DNA of 64,000 nt from NCBI GenBank assembly GCA_004431415.1, contig QPMI01000064.1, positions 310,001 through 374,000 on the forward strand, given 5' to 3'. Numbering within the stretch: position 1 is the first letter of the stretch; the number at the start of each line of letters is the position of its first letter. Both the position numbers and the translations under genes were made by a program. The notes beneath the pieces were generated by a model. The model had not been told where the DNA came from. It did not search any database and was given only the letters and a program-made list of their open reading frames with translations. The DNA is from Cyanophora paradoxa. Taxonomy: Eukaryota > Glaucocystophyceae > Cyanophorales > Cyanophoraceae. Shown here piece by piece: positions 52,163-62,100 of the stretch.

Positions 52163-55100
52163 ATGTCGGGCGAAACGGTGGTGATGGATCCCCAGGATCC
52201 GAAGACGATTGTCAGCCGCGATGTCACCGACGCGGACCTCGATGCGGTGCCCACCTACGCGACGTTCCACAGGAACCGCGCAGGTGAGGCTCTCAGGGGC
52301 CGCTCGGCACCATCGCCGGCCGCTCGCCGCCGGCTGCGGCCACTCGGAGCCCCGAAGGATCGCCGTGGCGGTGTCTGACAGAGAGGCGGCGCAGATGCGG
52401 AGGACGATGTGGAGGAGCCGGTTCCGGAGAACTGGCAGGAGCTTCCCGACGTGCGATTCCCGCGCCGCCTAGCGCCGAGTCACCGCGACTCGGCCTTCGG
52501 CCGCCGGCCCGCGAGCGCATCGCTGATCCCGCCCGTCCCGCGCAGCGCGAGATCGCTTGGACGAAGGAAGGGAACCTCGGTCTCAAGGGCGACAAGTGCG
52601 AGGACCCGGCCGGCGACCGCGGCACTCTCGTGAAGACCACGACCTACACCAAGGTCGCCGCCGCCGCCGCCGCAGCCTCCGCCGCGCCGTTCCTGGCTGG
52701 ACGACCTTCTGACGAAGTCCCCGGCAGCCCTTCACAATCCTCGGAGAGGTGCTGGAGGAGGGCGGCCAGACCCTCGAGGGCGATGCCGTTTACAGTGCGA
52801 CGGCGACGCGCACCATCGATCAAGAGTGCGTCACGCGCCGCGTTCTATGCCGCCCGCGTCTCTGATCGGACGGCAGCTACTACGAGAAGCGCGTGAAGAC
52901 GTTCCAGGAGGAGAAGGAGACGTTCTACGCGCAGCAGGGTGCGGCCGCGCCGCCGCCGTCGCCCCGCCTCCTCCTCCGCCACGCACGCCGCTCCGCGCCG
53001 CGCTGACCGCCGGCGCCGCCCGCGCGCAGGCAAGCTCATCACGCAGCAGCAGGTCATCGCGGACAAAATGTTCCTGGACGACCGGACGCTCATCAACGTC
53101 ACCGAGGCGACGGTCAAGCCGTCGGACATCAAGCCCGTGTTCCCCGAGGCGCCAGAAATCGAGCAGGACGACTGGGAGTTCTCGGGGCGGTCGAAGGCGC
53201 AGAGTGGGCCGACGGTGGAGGACCGCAGGACCGCGCCGCGGCAGACGAGCACGGGCGACGTCTGCGAGCGGACCAAAATCGAAGGCACCGACTTGGATTT
53301 CAGCGACGTCACGATCCACAAGCCCGCGGACAAGTGCGCGTGCCGCCCGCGGGTGACGCGCTCGCGCGCCGAGCCGAGCCGACCGCTCGCGCCCGCAGGA
53401 TCTCGCTCCACTACGACCACATGATCAACCCCCAAATCCTGACCATGGTGCGCGGCTCTGGTCAATCGCGCCCTGGGACGCGATCGCGTCGCGGGGGGCG
53501 CAAGCAAGGGGCGCGACGGCGCGACGGGGCGGGCGGGCGGGCCTGACGCGCGTTTGGGGCGGGGCGGGGGCAGTGCGAGGAGGAGCTGAGCAAGGACGAC
53601 GCGTTCGGGAAGGGCTTCATGGCGGCGATGGCGAAGCACAACATCGACATGGCGGAGCTGTTGGACCCGGACTGCGACTTCGACGAGCCGGCCAAGGTCG
53701 TCAACATCCACGACAACTGCGCCGTCAACCGTAAGCTATTTATTTACTTAGAAGGTTGCACTGCTGCTCCTCGATTTGATACTAATCAATTACGTGCTGC
53801 TGCGGTTGCAGTCGTCGCCGAGCAGGACTTCACCCTGAAGTGGACAGAGGTCGAGCACTCCGACTGGGAGGAGGAGGTCTACTACAAGGGCCTCAAGACC
53901 TACACCGAGACGGCCACGTACTCCAAGAACGACGAGTACACCAAGGCCGCCACCGCCACCCGCAAGGCCTACTTCTTCCAGAAGGGCCAGGAGACCGGCA
54001 AGATCCACAGTGCGTCGGCCCCTTCCCCCCCCTCCCCGCCCCGCCCCGTCGTCAGCGACGCCGACCCTTGACGCCGCGCCCTTCCGCAGCGTACATCAAG
54101 CAGACGGGCGAGGGCGCGAAGTCATGGGTCACAGACACGCGGAGGGTGAATGAGAAGGTCTCGGACGAGTCCGAGATCATCGACGGGAAGTGGCACGAGC
54201 CGAGCGCGTGGACGATGGACCGAGGCTCCTGGGACGTCGACGGCGACGGCAACGAGCGCAAGGTCGGCGAGTTCAAGCCCAAGACGATCCGCTACGTCGA
54301 GCAGTCCATCGTGGAGGGCGACGCGTGCTACAGGACGCAGTTCAACAAGTGCCCCATCTCCAAGATAGACATCGACGTCTCGTGCCCGGACAACGAGGAG
54401 GCGATGGCGGCCAAGGTCAGCCTCAAGGGCCACTGCGTGGACGAGTCGCCGGAGCTCTTCGACAACGAGCACCGCTGCGGGGAGGGTGCGACGACGGGCT
54501 TCGGGCTCGACAACTGCACGGAGGTCATCCGCACGGGCGAGGCGTTCGACGAGTCCTCGCTGGCGCCGTACAACCGGAGCTCGACCTCGACCTCGACGTC
54601 CACCTCGGGCACGACCAGCGGCGGCACGACGTCGTCGAGCAGCACCAGCGGCACGACGTCCTCTACCAGCGGCACGACTTCCTCGACCAGCGGCACGACC
54701 AGCTCTGGCACGACCAGCTCTGGCACGACGGGCACGGCCGCGGTCGACCCGAACGACGGCATCCCGCCCGAGGATCTGGACGAGTACACGCCGACCGCGT
54801 CGGAGAGGGCGAGCTGCATGAAGGTCGTCAACACGAGCGAGTACCAGTCGCTCGACAGCGCCGCGTGCGCTCCTCTCCCGTCGCCTCCGCTCCCATCTCC
54901 GTTGACGTTGGCGGCGCCGTCGCAGCGACAAGCTGGCGCTGACGCTGAAGAAGGCGTACGCGGACGACTACGACTACTCGGGCCAAGGGGCGGTCTGGGA
55001 CGAGCTCTTCCCCGGCAAGAAGTACGTCACGATGCCGGAGATCATCGAGGCCACGAAGGACTCGCAGTACCCCGTGCTGCAGCACATGGGCGGCCGCATC

Positions 55101-56385
55101 ACGGGCCTGTACGGCGGCACCTTCCCTCGCGGCGACGGCACGTTCGCCATCGGCGACGGCGACGGTGAGCGCGCGCGGGCGCACCTGTCCGCGCGACGCC
55201 GGCCACGGCCCCACGCTAACACACGCACGCGCGCGCGCGCAGCCAATCTTGACCGGTGGGAGTTCGTCGACTGCAGCACGAACAAGGACGAGGACGTCAC
55301 CACCTCGGAGCCGTCGACCAGCACCGCGCCAACGACAAACACGTCCGAGCCAACGAACAGCACCGAGCCGACAAGCACGACCGAGCCAACGAACAGCACC
55401 GAGCCGACAAACACGACCGAGCCAACGAACAGCACCGAGCCGACAAACACGACCGAGCCAACGAACAGCACCGAGCCAACGACAAACACGACCGAGCCAA
55501 CGAACAGCACCGAGCCGACAAACACGTCCGAGCCAACGAACAGCTCCGAGCCGACGACCAACACCGAGCCGGCGACCACCGAGCCGACGACCACCGAGCC
55601 GGCGACCACCGAGCCGACAACCACCGAGCCGGCGACCACCGAGCCGACAACCACCGAGCCGGCGACCACCGAGCCGACGACCACCGAGCCGACGACCACC
55701 GAGCCGACGACCACCGAGCCGACGACCACCGAGCCGGCGGGTCCGACGGCGGAGGAGCTGGCGGCGGCGGCGGCGGAGCTGGCCAAGGCGCGCACGTACC
55801 TGGACAATTCGACGTACAAGGCCCTCACGACCCCCGCGGACAAGCTCGCGTACATCCTCATGTACGCCTACCGCGAGCGGCACGACTACGTGGGCGAGGA
55901 GGACGTCTGGGACGCCCTCTTCCCGGGCAAAACCGAGGTGAGCGGCACCCCGCATCCGCTTTTGGCTCCGTTCCCGTTCCGCGGATCGTGCTGACGGGCG
56001 GGCGGCGCCCGACGAACAACAGGTCACGCTGGCGGAGGTCATTACCGCGCTCAGCTCGGCGGCGTACCCGATCGTGACGCGCATGGGCACGCGCCTGCCC
56101 GGCGTCTACGACGGCTCCGTGGCGCGCGCGGACGGCACCTTCGCCGTGGGAGACTCGGACGGGCTCCTCGACAAGGCGGAGTTCCTGAGCGTGGCGACCA
56201 AGGTTGCGGCGGCGCGCCTGGATGAGGAGGCGCAGACGGTGTCCGACTCGGCCCTCAACGTCGTCGCCGGCGACGCGTACGTCGACACGGCCGACGTCGT
56301 CGTTGACAGCGACGAGATCGACCTCGTCGAGGCCGCCGGCGGCGCGCCCGCCGACGGCGGTCCCGCCGCCGAGGCGTCCGCGTAG
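52163..56385 (+). CDS. Thr-Glu-Pro repeat protein with paired EF-hand-like modules
   Basis: The start ATG at 52163 reads MSGETVVMDPQDPKTIVSRD. Exons then include IAWTKEGNLGLKGDKCEDPA, FTILGEVLEEGGQTLEGDAV, LITQQQVIADKMFLDDRTLI, AKHNIDMAELLDPDCDFDEP and TYTETATYSKNDEYTKAATA. A Ser/Thr/Gly linker (about 54.58-54.74 kb) leads to module 1 (AYADDYDYSGQGAVWDELFP ... DGTFAIGDGD), a long TEP/NSTEP repeat, then module 2 (YRERHDYVGEEDVWDALFPG ... DGTFAVGDSDGLLDKAEFL) and TAG at 56383. DGTFAVGDSDGLLDKAEF fits an EF-hand calcium loop with following glutamate. Many N-x-S/T sites in the linkers suggest a glycosylated surface protein, but no signal peptide is visible at this start, so an upstream exon is possible. 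Introns have GTGAGC/GTGCGC/GTAAGC donors. The family was not recognised. Confidence 0.7.
55309..55742 (+). repeat. coding minisatellite for Thr-Glu-Pro units
   Basis: First part: units of 12 and 18 bp encoding TEPT NSTEPT / NTTEPT variants. From about 55560: near-perfect 15-bp units encoding (A/E)PTTTE. It stays in the reading frame throughout. The reverse strand is also open over about 890 bp (poly VVGS), an artefact of the repeat. Confidence 0.9.
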
Positions 56386-56972
56386 ACGGCTCGACTCGCC
56401 CCCCTGAACCTTCTTCGCCGCGTTTCCTTCGCTTTTATTGGCCCTGCTTTGATCGTCTATCACGCTCAGCCGTTCTTTATTGGACCCTTGCGTATGCGGC
56501 TGTATTTGTCTAGGCACTCGTATCCCCGTAGGGTATTGCAGATCCGTATTATTCGGGTATGTAGGACGGGTACTCGCTCCCCTCGAGTCAGTTTTTTTTA
56601 CAGATTCGTACGATGCGACATGTAGGCTGATGTAGCCCGCGACTGATTTGGTCGTGACCCTTCAAGCTACATAGATCCTTTTTTAAATTCTCATTTGAAG
56701 AATTCTGGTCTAGATCTGTTTTGATTTGATCAGGATTCCGTGACCGTGAGCCGCTGAGGACACCCAGCCCCGAGCCCAACCTCGCGCTCGGAACGCACTG
56801 CAGTTGCAGCTGCGGCGAGACTTCAAGTGCCCCGGGCGTTGGCTTCACGGAGTCAATTAGCGTCGAAGACACTGAAATGCAATATAACATGATAGCGCTA
56901 TAGCTATAGCTGTACAAGAGCGCGGCGCAGGCCGCCCGGCCCCGGCAGCACAAGTATCTACCCGATCCGGGG
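56386..56972. other. convergent intergenic region
   Basis: The interval lies between the 3' ends of the EF-hand-like gene (plus) and CCDC130 (minus). It includes TCTAGATCT at about 56709 and palindromic TATAGCTATAGC near 56900. No gene is seen. Confidence 0.5.
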
Positions 56973-59090
56973 CTAGTCGCCGTCGCCGTCGCCGTCGCCG
57001 ACGTCGACGTCGTCGTAGTCTCCGGACACGAGGGACATGCGGGGCCCGCCGCCCCCGCCTGCGCCGCCCCCGCCTGCGCTGCCGCCGCTGCCGGCGCCGC
57101 GGTCTCGGAGGCCCGCGATGCCGGAGCTGACCGGCGAGGCGGTGCCTGACGAGAGCGACGGCGGCGCCGATCTCCTCTGCCTCGCGCTGCCGCGGCCGCT
57201 GCCGCCGGCGCTGCTGCTCGCCGCGCCGCCGCCGCGGCTCCCCACGCCGCCGCTGCTGCCCGCGCCGCTGCTGCCGGCCGCGCTGCTCGCGCCGTCCGCT
57301 CCCGCGTCCCCGTCCTCCTCCTCCTCCTCATCCTCCTCCTCTTCGTGCCCGGAGCCCGCCCGCCCCCCCCGGCTCGCGATAGAGGGGCCCCCGGGGGCCG
57401 CCCCGACGAGCAGCCGGCTGAGCGATGCCCCCTTGTCCGCCTTGACGCACGAGGTCAGCCTAGCCGAGGCGCCCGGGGGAAGGGAGGGGGGTACAAAGCG
57501 AACCACGAGGGCGGATGGGTCGGCGCTCCTTCTGCGCGACTTGGCGAGCGCCTGCAGCCGCCGCTCGGCATCGGGGGCCAGCCCGCCCCCGAAGATCGAC
57601 CCCGCCTTGATCTGAAAGAGGGGGGAGGGGCGGCTCAGGTGCGCTCAGATCGGTCTGGTCTGAGGGAGATGCCCCGACCTTCAGCCGCTTCGATACGAGG
57701 CTCTCGTCGAAGCCCGAGGCTCGTTTGAAGACCGCCTGGAGGGGTACATAGTTAGAGAAAACCAGGGGGTACGGGGGAGGGCAGGGTGAAGCGGGTAGAG
57801 GTACCCACCTCCTTCGCCGCCCGTTTGTCCGCGTCGTTCGCTTCCAGGAGGGGTATGGCGACCTGCAGAGCGGCTCGTTCGCTGGACGGGGAACGGAAGA
57901 GGAAGAGGGGCCGGGCGCAGACCTTCCAGCCCCCGTGCAGCAGCTTCGTCTCCTCCACCTCCTTCTTCTTCAGCTCTTTCTTCTCGGTCTGCGAGGGTGC
58001 GGCTCGCGCTCGGCTTGTTCGCGGTACCCCTCCAGCCCGCGAACCGCGTACCCTGAACTTCTTCCGCATCGCGCTCGACATCGCGAAGTCGTCCTCGTGC
58101 GTCCTGTCCACGGCAGATTTGATCTGCTCTAAGCGCGGCATCGCCTGCGTCCTCCCTGCGTGAGCAAGCGGGCGGGCGGGCGGCTGGCGGCTGGCGGCTG
58201 GCGAGCCGCGCGCGCGTATGTGAGAGGCGCGGGCCGCACCTCCTTTGCCTTGACTTCGCTCGCGGTGGCGTGCTCGAGCCGGTAGAAAGCATTCTCGGCG
58301 CGCTTCGCGACCTCCTTCGCATCCTCGAGCTTCTCGACCTGCGCGCGCTCGCTCACTCAAAGGGCGCCTGGCCTCAGGCGCGCGGCGCCGTCGCAGCTCG
58401 CCTCCCCCTCGTCAGGCTCGTAGGTCTCTGTTTTCCGCTTCGCTCCGGACGCCACGACGTAGTCGCACGCCTGCGGGGCGGCGTCAGCGGGCAGACGCGG
58501 AGCGGCACTGGATCCGGGCGTGGACGGGGCGGGCCTTCGGGTCGGTGTGGATCTCGATGTAGTAGCTACATGAAGGGCACTTCATGCGGAAGCTCCAGAT
58601 CTTGGTCGACAGGTACTTGCCGATGCACTTCTTCTCCGCATTGAAGCGCACGCCTGCACGTCTGCGGGCTCAGCGGGCGCGGGCGGGGCTCGGCGGCAGC
58701 GATCGGCGCTCGGATACCCTTTGCGATGTGCCGCCCGCAGCCATCGCACCACACGTCGTAGGGGAGCTCAAATCTGCAAGGAGAAGTACGTCAGCGCATC
58801 AGCGGCGCTGAAGACGGCGATACGGGGCTCGCCGGATGACGAGGATGCCCAGGTGAAGTTTCTTCGCCCGCTCCCGGAGCGCATGCTGCCCGTGGAACTT
58901 GTTGAGGCCGCCCTGCTCGGGCGTCCACTCTGCTCGGCGGAACCGGCGTGCGTGAGCGCGGGGCGGCAGGCGCTGCGGGCGGTCGGCGCAGCCGGCGCAC
59001 CCGGCGGGTAGTACTTGTTGACGGCTTTTCGTTCCGCCTGCGCGAAGGAGTGAGCAGGGCGCGGATCCAGCCAGAAGCCCGCCGCACCAT
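56973..59090 (-). CDS. CCDC130: CCDC130/CWC16-type splicing factor
   Basis: This is a spliceosome-associated protein of the CWC16 family (CCDC130/Saf4 branch; YJU2 is the paralogue). Joined exons give [76 protein letters not shown] and [19 protein letters not shown]. The two Cys pairs (CDGC, CPSC) should bind zinc. Helical segments follow ([33 protein letters not shown]), then [38 protein letters not shown] and an acidic, Gly/Ser-rich tail ending at TAG 56973. The best model has a first exon consisting only of the ATG (59088-59090), with an intron to 59038. The intron after GILVIR is GC-AG (GCGAGC...TTGCAG). 3' introns carry GTACGC/GTACCC; 5' ones do not. Confidence 0.9.
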
Positions 59091-59144
59091 TTCGCTGTGT
59101 ACCCAGACTGAAAAAAAGTTGCTTGCGTCTTGCTCAACGCTGCG
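59091..59144. promoter_or_regulatory. 54-bp divergent start-codon interval
   Basis: The predicted CCDC130 ATG (minus, 59090) and the next plus-strand ATG (59145) are only 54 bp apart. The interval contains a run of seven A residues and TTGCTTGCGTCTTGC but no TATA box. Both 5' UTRs and a shared bidirectional core promoter would have to fit here or overlap the coding sequences. Confidence 0.55.
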
Positions 59145-62100
59145 ATGGCGAGCCCCGTGGCGCAGCGGCTGAAAGGTGAACGCGCGTGGCTCCTTCGTGC
59201 CGCGTCCTGACGCGCTCTCCCGTCGGCGCAGCCGCCCGCGCGGGCCGCGGCGTGTGCCTCATCGTCTGCCAGGACGAGGAGAAGGACAGGAGCCTGCGTG
59301 ACGCGATCATACAGCAGAACCGCGCGGAGAAGCGCAGCCGGAACAGGTCCGACGCGATGAACCCGAAGCGAGCGAGCAAGCGGCTGGCCGAGGCGCGTCT
59401 CTCGAGACAGGGTGCGACGCGCTTCGACGCGCGCCTGCCGTCGAAGGACGCCCGAGCGCTTCCCCGCAGCGATGCGGGGCGCGGCGGCGGAGGCGGAGCT
59501 CACTTCGGTGGCGCTCGCCGAGTGGCGGCGGCTGCAACCGGAGGAGCGGCGGCGCCTGTGCGAGGAAGCGGGGCGCATGTCGAAGGAGGAGGCGCTCGCG
59601 GCCCTGGGCCAGGGCGTTGAGCAGATAGCGCCGCTCCCGCCCGCCGCGCTGGAGGAGATCTACTCGGCGGCAGCGGACTTCGCCGGCGCGACCGGCGAGT
59701 GCGCGTCCGACGAGGGCCCCAGCGCGCCGAACCCGGCGCTGGCGTACCCGCTCCTCCCGCCCGTGCGGCTCGTCCGGACGGTCGCCGACATCTGCGGGCG
59801 CGAGGGCGCCTGCGCGGCGTCGGCGGCCGACGAGCCGGTGACGCTGGACGACGTCGGGTTCGACGGGACCGTCTACGCGGACGAGGCGGAGCAGAACTGC
59901 CGGCCCGCGTACACCCTCCAGTGGCCTGAGCGCCCCGAGGAGGTCCGCGTACCCCCCCCTGGATCGAGGGGCGCGCCCCCGCTCCGCTCCGCCCCGCCTG
60001 ACGCTATCGCAGCTGTCGGAATCGCTGAGGGCGTCGATCCGTGTGGCGCCGGGCGAGCTTCCGGACATTCAGGCGACCCACTGCTTCGTCCTGCGCGCCG
60101 AGGAGGTCGTGTTCAGCGTACCCGCCGAGCCCGAGCACCCCCCCGCCCCCTGCGCCTACCACGGGGCCGCCGCACCCTCTTCCCCCTCCCTCCCCGCATC
60201 CCCCGGCTCCTCTACCCCCCCCTCCTCAGCCTCCGCGGGCCCGCCGGCCCCCGGCTGCCGGCTCGGCCAGCCCGGAGCCCAGCACGAGCTCCGGCTCCGC
60301 GCGATCGTGTACCCCTTCCCGGACGCCTGCCCCCGCCACGCGGCCGCGATCGACCTACCCCCCGCCGGCCGCGTCTTCGTCGAGTGGTCGATGACCGACG
60401 CCGACCTACGCGAAGTGCGTACCCCCCGGGGTGCTTCTTCCCCCATTCGCTCAGACTTTTTCGTAGGCGCTTACCGTTCGGAACCTCGCGGCGGCGGCCG
60501 CCGCGGAGAGCAACCCGCCCGCCACGTCCCCTGTACCCGGGGCGCCCCCGCCGCCCCCTCCGGGGGTATCCTACCGGAACAGCGCCTACATCACCGCCGA
60601 GGCGCGCGCGCCGTACCCCGCGCCGCCTTTTTTCCTTTCCTCTCCGAACCCGTACCCCCCGCAGATCACCAAGTCGCTCGCCCACTCCGTCCACTGCAGC
60701 GGCGCCCTCGACGCTTTCTACGGGTACCCCTCTTCCGCATGTGTCTTTTTGTATCCAGTTTCGTGACGCAGTACCCCGCAGGGCGTCCTGCGTGATGCCG
60801 ACCTGCCGCGCCAACGCGACCCTCGAGCGCCTGAAGGACGTGCGCGTACCCCCGGCGCCTGTCCCCTTTCCTTCCCCGACCCCCCTTTCGCCGCAGCGGA
60901 TCGTGCTCTCGAACGTGAAGCTCGCCATATCCGCCGAGCTGATCGTGAACATGATCGGTGTACCCGTGGACCCCGGCCCCTGCCTCCGGCCCGACCCCGA
61001 GGCACGCCGCACACACGTACCTCCCCTTTCCCCGCTCATTTCCCCCCCTCAGCCCTGCTCCGCGTGCCGCTTCTTCGCGAGGACCGCGCGGAAGGACCCC
61101 GAGCCCCGGTACCCCCCTCCCTGCACCTTCTGTACCCCTCAGATCTGACCTCAGATCAGATCTGACCTGGCGCGGCTCGCGGTGGCGCCCGGGGGCGTCT
61201 CGCTGCACCCCTCCGTGGACCCCTCCGCCGCCATCCCCGAGGTCCTCCTCAGGTGAGCGGCCGTCCTCCCCTCCCCTTCCCCCCCCCCTCCCCTTCCTTC
61301 TGACGCGGGGGCAGCACGGAGGCTCTCCGGCAGCTCTCCACCGCCTGGCAGGCGCGCCCGCCGCCCCGCCCCACACGCCCCGCCCCGCCTCGCCCTCGGC
61401 CCCGCCGAGCCTCCTCCTAACCTCCTACCCCCCCTCAGATCGCGGTGTCGTTCGTGCCGTCGGAGGCGGACCGGGCTCTCCCCGCCGCCGACGAGCGCCG
61501 CCTCCTCGCCTCCGTCCTCGTCCGCCCCGCCCCGCCCCGCCCCTCCGGCCTAGCCCCAGCTCGCTCTAGGCTCGATGGCTTCCCACCCAACCGTGCTCCC
61601 CTTCCACCCCGTCCCGCCCCGCCCCGCCATAGACTCGACGGCTTCCCACCCTTGCTCCCCTTGTCCCCCGTCCGATCCGGCGGCGGCGCAGGGGGACTAC
61701 GGGGACGAGCTGGGGCAGCTGGCGGCGGTGCGCGGGCGCGCCGCCGCCCTCGAGGCCGCCCTCCTCGCCCTCCAGGTCCGCCCTGCCCCGGCCGCGGCCC
61801 TCGCCGCCCCTTTTTAGAGGATCTGAGAGCGCTTCTGAGAGAAGTCCCCTAGCGCCGGCCCCCGCCCCGGCCGCGGCCCTCGCCGCCCCTGCTTAGAGCA
61901 TCTCGATGGGAAACCGAAAGCGTGGTCTAGGTCTGATATGGAAGCTGAGAGCGCTCCTTAGCGCCCGCACCCGCCCCGAGGGAAGCCGAGGGTGCGATCT
62001 AGGGAGAGAAGCCGAGGGTGCTATCTAGATTTGAAGGGCCTTTCCTTCGTCTTCTTCGCGCTCTTAGAAGACCCCCGAGAGCCGGCCGCGCCCTCGGCGC

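Noticed and set aside
54974-55861. Long minus-strand ORF rich in VVGSVVVGS/LFVGSV
   Set aside because: It is the antisense of the Thr-Glu-Pro coding repeat. The opposite strand has conserved modules and splice-consistent exons, while this one is only open because the repeat unit lacks stops.
61150-61160. Gene boundary near 61148 (in-frame stop after CTFCTPQI)
   Set aside because: The stop is reached only by reading through a 34-nt GTACCCC intron. Splicing it gives open sequence onward, so one gene was preferred, with two genes kept as an alternative.
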